From Myrica gale (taxonomy: Eukaryota; Streptophyta; Magnoliopsida; Fagales; Myricaceae), in the NCBI GenBank assembly GCA_963930655.1, contig OZ005605.1:7447501-7511500 (forward strand): a DNA stretch of 64,000 nt, read 5' to 3'. The notes below the pieces were generated by a model, which saw nothing but the letters and a program-made list of their open reading frames with translations, was not told the DNA's origin and did no database searches. Positions 44,852 to 57,900 of this stretch are shown in pieces (position 1 is the stretch's first letter; every line of letters starts with the position of its first letter). The position numbers and the translations under genes are program-made.

Positions 44852-45976
44852 ATATTAGAACCTCAATAGTTCAACGTCAAAAAAAAAAAATTTAACCTAT
44901 AATAAAATCAGCATGCTATGTCTCCAAAGCAAACCCACAAGAACAAGAAGCTAGGGGCAAAAAAAGGCTACCGCCCCAAACCCCGAGAATATGAAGAAAC
45001 TTTTTTTTTTCTCTTCCTAAACAAAAATTGAGTATTTTTAGTGATTTTTTTTATGTGAAACGGACCACTTATAATATATAATCTTAATTTCGTCATACTA
45101 TTAAACCATTATTTATTATTTTTATAGTTAATATCTGGGTTACAGATGGTTTTTTATGTCTGCATTGGAGCTCACAGAACTGAGTCTAAATGATCAACAA
45201 GCAAACAAACCAAAACAATATCGATGTCCTATCCAAACTATATCCCTATTCTCTCAATAGAAATCATGCAAGCCATACAGTATTATGCCCTATTTGCTGG
45301 GCTTATGCCTTATTAGAAAAGACAGCGATATTTGGGTAAGAACGAAAACGTCAGTCGATAAGATCAAAGGCAAAAAGAAGGAATCCACCTATTATAGCCA
45401 AAGAAATGGATTTATTGGGCTAAGCCATATACCATCTTTAGAAAGTACATAACTCGTGAAAAAGGTTAGGAAATTTTATAAGTCACCATAGTTATTTTCG
45501 TCTTTAGATATGTGGGGCAATGTTTGTTTGTTTGTTTTAGTTAATTGGAAAAAAGAAGAAGAATGAATCTAGACATTTAGAAGGCTAAATAAGTAGCTTA
45601 TTCACTGTCTCTGGAAAGGCGGGGCTCTTGCAGGAGTGGTGAAAGTGGAGGGAATAATCTACACCTGCCACGAAACAGGAAAACGAAAAAAATAGAGGAA
45701 AATCCAAGGGTGAAAGAAAACAAACAAAACTGAAAACCTTTAAATAAAACTTTGAAATCTTTGAAATTTCGGTTAACAATATTCATACAAGTCCTACAGG
45801 CTTAGGGGGCAGGAAATGTAACAATCCCAGCTTTTCCTTTTATCTCTGTTTCTCAGACTCTGTTTTCGCTTTCAGTTTGCCCACTTGTCTCTTGCTTTGC
45901 AAGCTTGTGTTTATTGCAGATTTTCAGAAGCGACTATATATATATATATTTTTTTTTTCCATTTTTAAATCGGGTG
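44852..45976 (+). other. Upstream region of the transporter gene
   Basis: Spacer and probable promoter and leader of the amino acid transporter. A pyrimidine-rich stretch at 45830-45900 looks like a leader. A TA repeat at about 45935-45949 and a T-tract lie just before the start codon, too close to be a likely TATA box. No protein similarity is seen. Confidence 0.4.
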
Positions 45977-48900
45977 ATGGGTATGGTTGCTGATAGGAAA
46001 AATAGAGATGGAAAGGCTGCAGGAAGGGGTTCATGGGGATTTGGAAGTTTGATTAGAAGAAAGCGGGTTGATTCAGCTCATGCAAGCGGACGAGGTCATA
46101 CCCAATTGGCCAGGAAGTTGTCTGCTGTTGACCTCATTGCCATTGGTACTCTATTGACTTTTTTTTTTTTTGATAAGTAACTCTATTGACTTCTTTGCCT
46201 TCCAGAATGAAGAATTTCTTTTCGAATATGTGTAAAGACTGTAATACTTGGCTATGTTGTTTGTTCTGTAACGTCTTTTGTGTTCTTATCTTGCTGTCTC
46301 TTCTGTTAAGTATTTTTTTCCTACCTGGGTTTATTTGTCTACTGGTAACATTTTCTGCAATGTTGTTTATGAGATGTGACACGAGTTTGGCACAATTCGT
46401 TCGTCGGCTGTGCTTTGAGGCAATTAATGTGAAGTTGTTGCTTTTCCTAGTTTTGCATGATGTGGATTTTTCTTCCCATAGTGAAACTGGCGTTGCTTGG
46501 CACGTTTATGAGCGTTTTCAAAGTTTGTATCTTTCATTTTCCCCTGGAGTTGTTGGTATTCTGTATAATCTTACCTGGCTCACCATATTGTTGTACTAGG
46601 ATGTAAAATATCAATCAATGCTCTTCAGAATTCTGGGGAAACATGAATTGTTTTTATGATTTTAACTTCCCGAGACAATTCTACAATGTCAAAATGTGTC
46701 AATTTAGCTTAATCTCAAACCTGTTCTACTTCAGATTGTTCATTGTTCATTGTTCAATCACCGCTTGTTCCAAAACTGCAACACATAAGAGGTCAATATA
46801 ATTATGTAATTAATACTCTAAACATTCCTCTTGTGAGCTAAACTCTCCTTCAATAAGTGGGTTGAAGGCCAGACAACCCCTCAATAACTTGGCCTGGCAT
46901 GTATAATGAATTAAAAAGTTAGTTTATAATAACATGCCAATCACCCCCTTACTATGTATAATGGACTCCTTTACTATATATTTTAGCATACATCTACATG
47001 CACAAAGATAATGTTTGGAGTTTCTTTTGATCAGGAATTGGAGCAACCATAGGAGCTGGAGTATATATTCTCATTGGAACAGTTGCTAGAGAGCACACTG
47101 GACCTGCTCTTACTATTTCATTCCTGATTGCTGGAATAGCTGCTGCACTCTCTGGATTTTGTTATGCAGAGCTTGCATGTCGCTGCCCATCTGCTGGGAG
47201 TGCATATCATTATACATACATTTGTGTTGGAGAGGGGTAAGTTTGTCGCCTATTAACACTGTATCAGTGCTTACTCTGCTGAACTGTTGTCAGCTTTCTA
47301 AGCAACCTTGTCTCAGGCAAATTGTTGAATTCTTATGGTAGCATCCACCTTTAGATATGTGAAAACCTAAAAGGTTTGTCTTAAAAAACAGCAGATTTGT
47401 GTTTCAAGTTTTTGAGGCATTGTGGTCGAAAGATTTCAAACAGACTACTAAAGTACTATGCTCAACGTTTAAGGTTGAGAACAGTCCTTTATGCAACTAG
47501 AGGGGGTGTCTTAGGCATGACTTAGTTGTGTTAAAGAGAAAGAAAAAGATCAAGTTCATAGCTATCCATTCTCTTTTGGAATAATGATGCCTTCAGTTGA
47601 CATTCAGAACACTCTTGACTGTTCTCAGGTTTGCTTGGTTGGTTGGTTGGGCTCTGATGCTGGAATATACAATTGGTAGTTCAGCTGTTGCTCGAGGCAT
47701 AACCCCAAATCTGGTGCAGTTGACCTTCTCTAACTTGGGTTATATAACTAGCTTTTACTTGTAACGTGTTCAAGATATGATATAAGATTAGTTACTCATT
47801 TCTCTTAATTAAGCGTTTGTTGTGCTGTTTGTTTACTGCTGAAAGATGAGGGTTCTCTGGGTCAATGTGAAACAGCTTATTATAGCATCGCTTTCATTCT
47901 AATGGAGCGTGCTATTTTTCTTCTTAATATCTCCATTGGTCTCTTTTTTTTTTCTTTTGACTGAAATCCAGCCACATCAGTGCATCTCGTGGTGTATTTT
48001 CTTGACTTTGTTGCATTCTTCATAAGTTAAGAATGTTACGGATGATTTTGGAGTATGCCTGCATGTGTATGCTGGCACAAACAATAAATATACTCTCTAT
48101 AAATTAAGACATAGTAGCAAATAAATGTCCGGAACACAAATACTGTCATTCTGGGATCTTGGATTTCTTTTTCGATGACTAGAAGTTGCTATCCTGCTAT
48201 TTGAAAGGAGTTGGTGGGTATTTTTTTCCCTCCTTGTAATATTTCTTCTGCAGTTAGCAACTCTAGTACTTAGTTCAATGTGTCCAAAAACGGGGCAAAA
48301 AAAGGACAAGAACAAACAAGAAAATGCATGGAAAAAGAAAAGCAAAATCAAGTGTCCTCTCAACAAATGCTTAATTGCAACTGAAACACTACGGCAGTGG
48401 TGACAATGTGCTTCACTCCGTAGAGGAAATTCTGTGATCCATATCATATCCTTCTGATAAATATTTCTATCTTGATGGATATGCACAAAACCCAGATTTC
48501 AGGAATTACTAATCATTAGTATAAAATGTAAAACCTTAAACTGGAGTAGCTGCTGCTGTGATTCCCGACTTACATGTATCTGTATCAGGAAAATTTCTCT
48601 AGAGAATGACTTACAAAGGACAGGGTAAGATAAATTGCATCCCACTTTTAACTTTACGTACATTTGTTCAATTGCTTGTAGAGATTAATTAAGAGATTGC
48701 AGGTGTGAAAAAAACATTAGACGATAGAGTCAAACATTCAGTATTCATGGATCCCTCCCTAGGTGATGTTGAATGTGAAATTCATCATTTGTCATATGGG
48801 GCTAGGGCTTTAATATTTGACATGCATGTCTCCAAATAATTTTGGAGTGATGCAGTATAGTTAATCAGACGTGGTCCTTCATTTTAAACAGTGCATCTTC

Positions 48901-51900
48901 TCACTCCATCTTTTTTTCTAATACTGTTTTTTCACTACCATGTAAGATAGTTCTGTGTTTATTATATACACGATCTTAGTCATGGATTTGACAAGCTGGA
49001 TCCTCGTGCCACTAAGTGTGCGTCCTTTGGTTACACTCATTCCCAAAAAAGATATGGTCCTTATAACCCCAATCTTCGATGAAATGTCACAGGTGTTGAT
49101 GTCATTTACTGTGAATTTACACTGTATCTTTCAATTATTGGCTCTCTACTCTAGATACCTGCATTCGGTTTTTGCTTACATGTACCTTTCCATGACCACC
49201 CAATATTTCATAATCATCTTTACAAGTTTGCTTTCATTATCTAAAACCACAGGCTCTAGCTCTTTCACCTAGGTATTTGTGCTCTGCTTCCTATTTCCCT
49301 ATGGAAAGATAGAAGTTCCTATGTTCCCAAACACCCTATAAGTCATTTGGCTTCTCTCCTTCCTTGTGTCTTTCCTTCTCTTATTTTACATCCCAGTTTT
49401 CTAGATTTCTATCCTTCAAACAGTCAAGGATGTTCTCTCTCACTCGGGTTGAAGGAAAGCTATGAAAATTGAAAGTGAAGTGGACACATTATATTGCAAT
49501 GGGTCTTAGGAACTTGCTCCACTACCTCCTGTTAAAGAACCTATAGACTGCAAGTGGGTGCATGCAATAAAATTTAGTATTCTAGATAGCTTTGTTGAGC
49601 ACTTGAAAGCCTGGTTGGTAGCCAAAGGTTATATTCAAACGTATGGCTTTAATTTTGAGAAGAAGTTCTCTCTTTGAAACCAAAATCTCTTTGGATATTG
49701 ATTTATCTCTTTGCTAGTATTCCTTCACATTTGTTTCAGTTTTATTTTAGGAATGCTTTTTGACATGGAGCAACTACTTTGTTTGTTGCTCATGAGGATT
49801 GTTAGGACAGTGTCGAGCTATAGAAGGCTTTATATGGCTTGAAACAATATTGGAGTTAGATCTTCAGAGATACCAAACAGACAATTCAGTATTTCATTTG
49901 CCTATTGATGCAGGTTATACTTTCCTCTTAGTATATGTGGATAAGATTGTAAGTATTTGGAATGATTCTAGCGGTATTGCTAAGTCAAAACAGTTTCTGC
50001 AGGCCCGTCTCATAGCAAAAGACTTAGACAAACTTAGGTACTTTTATGATTGAAGTTGTTATGTCTTGAAAGATTTGTCTTATCTTAGAGGAAATATGTA
50101 CTGGATTTGTTAGAAGATACAGACGTCTTATTTGTTTGCTTCGTTGCCATTCTTATGGATCTAAATCATAAGTGTTTTATGCTGGAGGGAAATTATTTGA
50201 GGAACTGAACAGATATCGTTGGCTACATGAAAATTGAAGTATTAGAATGGATATCTTATCTGCAGCCATTGTGGCGAGCTAGTTCCTGGAAGTTCCTAGA
50301 GTTTCACATTGGGATCTGGGCACTTGAATTGTTTTCTATCGTAAGTGAGCCCTTGTGTTTGATTGTTTTATAGGCCAAATGATATTTTAAGATAAAAACT
50401 TTGCTGATGTTAATGGGCAGGTTCTCCTTCAGATAGGAGATTAACAGAAGAGTACTAAACCTTTTTAGGTAGTAATTTCCTTATATGGAAATTAAGATAA
50501 CCTTTTTACGTTCTTCTTAAGAGACTACTCGGTGCATTGCACAAGCTGAGTATAGGCTAACAGCTCTCGCTTCCACTTAGTTACCCTGAATATACTATTT
50601 TCTGTAAGTGATTGTTTTTCGACGTCAATTTCTTCTCCATTACATTTGTGACAATCAGGTTGTCTTGCACATTGCCTCCAATGTTGTTTTCCGTGAAAGT
50701 ACCAAGCTTATTGAATTTGACTTCACTTTGTGCGAGAGAAGATCTTGATGGGAGATAAATCTACATAGTTTTGAAATCTGAAGACCGACTTGTATATATG
50801 TTTACAAAGTCTCCAGGTTTCAAGCTGGGGGTAAATGATATGCAGGCTCTAACTTGAGGGGTGTGTTGAGAAAAGAATATTGGTATTCATGGAAAGTAAT
50901 ATTAATAGTAAATGTGAGGTCAACTGTGTTGAATTTCCTTTCTTTATGCAACAGAATGTCGAGACAGAGAATAATCAACTTCTCCCTTTCTCTTTTCCTT
51001 CAAACCCAACTCATAACATTTACGCGAGTACAACATGTGGGGGATGGTCATTTCCATTAGATTATATATACCTTTCTTTCTGCTTTATCAGGCCTTGTTT
51101 TTTGGAGGTGAAGACACAATGCCTGTGTTTTTGGCCCGTCACACCATACCTGGCCTTGGTATTGTGGTCGATCCATGTGCAGCGGGATTAGTTCTTATCG
51201 TGACTGCACTCTTATGCATTGGGATCAAGGAGGTACTCACTTTTGTCTATTTAAAACACACTTAATCTGTTTGGGTAATTCTCATGTGTAGAATTTCTTA
51301 CTTTTCCGAAATCAACTAATTTTTCAGAGTTCAGTGGCACAAACTATTGTCACGACAGTGAATGTCGGTGCTTTGCTTTTCATCATAATAGCTGGTGGAT
51401 ATTTAGGTTTCAAGACAGGATGGGTTGGATATAGACTTCCCAGCGGGTAATGGGTATATCATGTTGACTACTTTCTCTTATATCACACATCTAATTGCTG
51501 GTAAAACTCATTTATTGTTCTCACACTTTAGGTACTTTACATTTGGAGTCAACGGTATGTTTGCTGGATCTGGAATAGTCTTCTTTTCATACATTGGTTT
51601 TGATTCAGTTACCAGCACAGCTGAGGAGGTATGAATCTTGTATGCATTGATGTGGTTTGTTTGTTTAAGTCTTGAAGGGAATAAGAAAAAGAAGGAAACT
51701 ATCAACAATGCATCCATATGTTGCGCTTTTCATTTACTTGTTACGTTTTTGAGTTACCATAGATGCAGGTGTAGAAACTGTTACCCCTGGCTCTAGTAAA
51801 TAACTGACCGCTTAGAACAATCCTTGTTTTTCAACGGTAAATTTTTTTAAGCTTCATTAATTTGTTAGTCGCTGTGGTTTAACTCTTTCCCAATTTAGTC

Positions 51901-54900
51901 CCTCGGTTTTAATTCTTTCCTTACAAGTCTCTCATGTTAACTACATGTCCCAAAAAAGTCCTTTCGTCCAATCTTAACATTGTGAATAAAGAAATATGCC
52001 TACTTGGCTAAAAGAAAACACTTTACCGCCAATAGTTGACATCTGGATTTGCTCAGCCCATGTCGCTTAATTGTGACACGTTTTTGTTACTGAAATATGT
52101 CTATGTGCCTTGTTTGTGGTTTGTATTTGGACGAAAGGACCTTAGGACAAGTAGTTAAACCAAGGGACTCTCAGGGGAAGAATTAAACCCGAGGGACCAA
52201 ATTGGAAAAAAGTTAAACCTCATGGACTAGCAGATTGAGTAAACCTTTTTGGCATCCATCATCTTTTCTTTATGTTAAAATAAAAGAAAAGAGGAAGAGA
52301 GAGAGAGAGAGAGAGAGAAAATACTTAAGGTGGTTCGGTTTAGAGAGACCTACGTCCACCGTAGAAAGCCCAATGAGCACATTCTTAACCAATGTGGGAT
52401 TTAGACAATTTATATTCTAACACTTTACACTAAACAATCCATGTACCCTCTCCGAACCTTCTACCAATAAAGAAAGGGAAATTTAAAAATTACTGCCTAT
52501 GTTTTTATGAGATTTTAAGAAACTATCTAGGTTTCTAGAATTCACAAATCGCTGTCTAGGTTTAGGTCGCGCTTAAAAATCACTCCCTCCGTCACATTTC
52601 CATCTAGATTTCTAACGAAATTGATGATGTGGCGCGCTAAGTGTCCATATATGTTCGTGTGGCATACCACGACTTAAAAATAAATAACTTATAAGATATT
52701 TTTATGGTCTAATATTTTTTATTTAATTTACGACTTTTGTTAATTTAAATAAAAAATTATAATATTTTTATCTTGATTCTTGAAACCTAATTCTTTGCTT
52801 ATCTTGATTTTATTCAGCTGGCCGTTTTGAAATGTTACAGGAGCCCTTCCTCAGAGTGCTGAGACCTAATATCATTTTTTCGTCCCTTTAATATCATGGC
52901 AGGTGAAGAATCCTCAACGAGATTTGCCCCTTGGTATAGGATTGGCATTGTCTCTTTGTTGCATTTTGTATATGCTTGTATCTGCTGTTATTGTTGGTTT
53001 AGTACCATATTATGCCTTAGATCCGGACACTCCTATCTCCGCAGCATTTACTAGCTATGGAGTGGAATGGGCAGGGTAAGCATGATACTGTTTTTCTTGT
53101 TTGTTGTACCGACATCCTCTAAGTTTGTGGGCATTCCATGTTTAAACATTTGGTTTCAAGTGTCGTTCTTCTGATTGCAGATATATAATAACAACTGGGG
53201 CAGTGACTGCTCTCTTTGCTAGTTTGTTAGGTTCAATTCTTCCTCAGGTACACATAAGTTGGTGTTTCTGTTTGGTTTTAGCATATTCATCAGTTACTTG
53301 GTGGAATTTGACCAACATATTTTCAGGCTTTGTGAGGTCATAACTTCAATTATATCTCGCGTTACCCTTTGGTCTGTTTTGGATTGTTCTGAAACTGTTT
53401 TGTCGCATCTCGAGTCCAAGGGGATTCTTACATGTACGGCCATAACAAGACAGCCATACGGGTAGTAATTGATTTGGTCTCTCTTATTCAATCTGATCTG
53501 GTAAAAACTTGAAGTTTAGATGCTGTGAAAAAAGACTTTACAACAATAAATGAGCTAATAGTATTACTAAGAAGAAACAAGGCATTGATAGTATTAGAGA
53601 ATTCAGTGGGGCTCATTATAAAATCCACAAATCAGACAACTGAGGAAGTCTTGGGATAAGTATAATTGTTTTGAAATGGTAGTCGTGTATAGGTGTTATA
53701 GCTAGCAAGGAAGTATAATAAAGGGAAAAATGTACTTTGCACCCCTCAAGCCAATTGACCCTTAAATGTGACACTAGTCAAGGTTGCTCTTGAAGCTCTT
53801 TGGATTATTATAAAGCCCAGTTCAACATAGTAAGGTCCCACTGTGGAATTTGACCATCTCTCAGTCATTCTCTTCTCCCACTCCAAGTATGATTCGGGGT
53901 ATCACAGTACCTCTCATTACAAGTTAAATTTGCTCTCAGAAACTTAAGGTGTATATCAATGGATTTCTTTAAAATTTTGTAGTGTCACTCTTGCTATGTA
54001 ATGTCTAAGTTACTGGAGAACCCAAAACAATTTTGTTTCTTTAATCCTGGTTATCTTTGTGCTCGAAATTGAATATTTTGTGTCCTTGTTTTTCTCAGCC
54101 AAGAATTCTGATGGCAATGGCTAGGGATGGATTGTTGCCTTCATTTTTTTCAGACATCAGTGAACGCACTCAGGTTCCACTGAAGAGTACAATTACAACT
54201 GGTATCTTTGCAGCATCTCTGGCATTCTTTATGGATGTTTCACAATTGGCAGGGATGGTAAGTGGACTTATGTGTATAAATTTGGGATAGCTAAGGTGAA
54301 GATCACATCTTTGTGTTATGCAGATAGAATCATTGTTTAGTCGATTTGTTATTTATTTTCCTGTTTTGTGGGGATACAGGTAAGTGTGGGTACACTGCTT
54401 GCATTTACCACTGCTGCAATTTCAGTATTGATACTCAGATATGTTCCACCAGATGAGGTGCCGCTTCCATCATCACTCCAGCATTTCATTGAGTCAATGT
54501 CAAGCGGTGATATCCAGGAAGTTGATTGCAATAAGATTAAAGATCTTACTGGTTCTCAGAGTAATAGTCAAAATCTAGATGAGAAGGGGGTTGCATTACT
54601 TGGACATCCTCTAATTGAGAAGGGAGTTGCTCAAGGTGATACTTGGAAACATGCTTTCCAACATTGTGACTTTAACCTGTACTAAGCGGTCAACACACCA
54701 TGTGTGGAGGATAAGACTATAATAGCATATGCTCTTAGAAAGCAAAGACAGTTGCCATCACCACTGAGGCTTTTTGTTGCCGGCACGTCTGGTTAAGCTA
54801 CCCACCCATCATGGTTACCCAGTGACTTACCTGCAGAAAGAATTAAGGGAATTACACTTTCCACCCTCAAATTATTAAATGTTTTACAATTTCCCCTCCT

Positions 54901-57900
54901 ACCGATGACTTCGCTAGATTGTGCCCTTAAACTTCAATAAATTCATAATGTATATCTTCCGTTAATGTCTGGTTGTTAAGATCGTGTCACATAGCTTATG
55001 TCTCATTCATTTCAACTGCTAACTCTTAATCAAGGTGAACATTGTAGGTTTTTTGTGTCCCATGTAACAAAATTAGTAGTTTGAATGAGAATTAGAGAAG
55101 GTCTGGTAGTTTGGTGGTGCAATGTACCTATAATTGTGCAAAAAATAATGACTGGACTGCACCCTTATTGACAGAACAAACTTAAGCGCTTAAAATTTTG
55201 GCCAATTTTTTTTTTTTAATCCAAGCTTTGTATTGGGTATCAAATATGATTTTCATTCAGAGTATCAAGTTATGTGAATGCATGTTTCTAGCCCAATAAG
55301 AATCATGAACAATAGTGCTGTCAGTAAATCACTCCAGGTTTGTCCCAAATTCCAGGTTGAACTTCCAGTACTTTCACATCTGGCAATTATGCAGGGCATG
55401 GGAGTTGAGACAAGTGATTGACCATTTGTAGGATACAGTTAACTGCCACCTGTTTCAAAAGAACCATTTCCTCCAAAGACTCATAAAGTAATAATGGAGG
55501 AGGAAGAAAGATCATTCCTATGTTCTTTCTATACATGGATATATTGTGTACATGTGAGTCTTTGCAGACTCGTATGAATAGAATATGAAGAGAACTAAAA
55601 GGAAAGAAACTTCCCGAATATTTCAGCAAAGATTCTTGACCAAATGTTTAAGCAAATACTCTTGACCAGATTGCTCTGTTATGGTCAAAATTTAGCATGT
55701 CCTTATAGATGTGGTACCTGGTTTATTGTTGTTTTCCTACCCCGTGGAGAATGTACCTGTTCTTTTATGCTTTTACCATGAGGAAATACTAACTATCTGA
55801 TTATGAATACTTAGTAGTAAGATTGCCCTTGATATTTTCCATCTCCAGCTCTCTAAGATCTGCTCGTTGATTATCTTGTTTGTCTTCATATTTTATGATA
55901 CAGATAAGCGGAAGGAACAAATGAGGCGGAAATTTGCTGCTTGGACAATAACTCTTCTATGTATAGGCATTCTTATCCTTGCTTCTGCTGGTTCAGCAGA
56001 ATTCCTTCCTCGGTTAGTCCGCTTTTGAGAAGCTTTTCACTGTTCTCTATCAATGCTCAGGTTGTCCCTCATTTTAATTGTTATATGCCTCCCATGCTTG
56101 GGAAATTGGTCACTCTCGTCTGCTTTTGAGCACCTTTTCACTGGTTTTTTCATTCTAATGTCTCATACAGCAAAGTTGTTTGGTTAAAATTAGTCTTACC
56201 AACTCCCAGCCCAGTCCAACTATATGGCAACTCATTGAAGTTGTTTCCAATCAAAAGAAACTAAACTTTCAACTTGATCCTTTGATCATGGAAAGTTCCT
56301 GGATTCAAATTATAGGTTATAGCTTACTGACCAAAATGGTGAAATTATGCTCCTGATTCAAAATGTCATCTGGATGTGGCGTATTTAAATAGTAATCTAA
56401 TGGGTAAAAACTTAAATTTCGATATGCTGAAGCAAAATTGAGATGTAAGCTCACTAAAATGCTTATGTTCTTTGTAGAATTTGTTTATGTAAAAATCAAA
56501 AAGAGTTTCACTGAGTTCCTAGCAGTCAACCGTCCCAACCCCAGGGTGGGGACTTCCTTTCCCAATAGTGAGTCGGTAATAGTGTCTGATTTTTTATGGA
56601 CCTAATGGATCTGTTAAGTACCCCTGATCCCTGTAACACTCAGTTCTATTTCTATTCAAAACAAATGTGGCATGGTCACAGTCATTCCTTCAAAGAACAA
56701 GAGAAAAGAGAGGTATCACCACTTAGCGGTATTCTTTACAAACGTAAGGTTACTTGTTGCTAATACCTTTTCAACTCTTATGTCCTGAAATCCGCTTTCA
56801 ATCGCCATGGAATTGGCAATAGTTATTTGGCCTGGTGTTCTATTGAAATGATTGGATTTAGGGGTAACCTTGTTCCATTATTGGGTTGATATGCGAGTTT
56901 ATTATGAGGACAATTATGACTTTTTTTTCTCCGTTCTCTCTCTTCCTCGCTCTTCTCCCTGTTCGTTTCTCAAGTTGGGTTAGGGTCCTGAGCTAGTGGT
57001 TTGAGATGGTTTTTTTTCGTAGTTTAGTGATTGAGGCGAAGACGTTTCATTTCTCGGTCAACAAGTTGGGTCTCGTTACGTTATCGGAGTCAAGTCGGAA
57101 ATCGCAGAGCTTCGTTAGTATTGGCAGATATGGGGTGGTTTGGCTTGCCAACCTCTTTGGTAAACTGAGGGAGGGGAACGATGACATGGTTTTTCCGGTG
57201 AAATTCACTGAAACTTCACGGGCGTTTCATGCCCAGAAATGCTCGAATGAGCATGGAAGATTCGTGGTGTTAATGGAGTTGGGGGACAGTCGGCGGAGGG
57301 GGGCAGTAAGGATTCCAGAGGGGAGGTTTGGCGTAGGCTGGCAAGCTTTTGCTCAGTCCTGTGAGGAGTTGATTCCTGTGTTTGGGGAGATGCGTCGTTC
57401 AAGCGTGGGGCATGCAGTGCCAGTGGTTAGGAAGGGTGTCTCCTTTGCCCAGCTGGTGAGGGGCGGCTTGCCGGAGATGAAGGAGGAGGGAGGGGGGGAG
57501 TTTCGTGAGCCGAACGTTTGTAACGGCAACCTGACAAAGCCTGTACATTACTTTCGAAATCTTGGTGTTGGGGAGTCTGCAGAGTCGGCTGAGACTGATG
57601 GGAAGCTTTGGGCGCATTTAATGCGCATGCGTGATGAGCTGGAAAGCCTCATCAGTCTGGTTGAGAAACAACGGAACTCGTCAGTTTGTTTCTCATGTGA
57701 TTCTCTGAAGGTGGGCCGTGGGGCTGGACTTTGTGCACCGAGTCCATCGAACACGTTGGCTCTCGAAAATGAGCCTCTCGCTGGTGTGGAGCGGGAGAGG
57801 GCGATGGGGGGGCTGGATGGGGTGAACGAGCTGGGTTCTCTAGCATTGGGCCATGGGTCTGGGTGCTTTGAGTTGGGCCGTGGGATGGGTGGGGAGAAAG

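Noticed and set aside
45930-45960. TA repeat before the transporter start codon as a TATA box
   Set aside because: It is only about 30-45 bases before the ATG, which would leave almost no leader, and it is a simple repeat.
46186-46599. A 137-codon frame in transporter intron 1, with hydrophobic translation
   Set aside because: It lies fully inside an intron and starts within the LINE target duplication. It has no recognisable family, and its composition is what T-rich intron DNA gives by chance.
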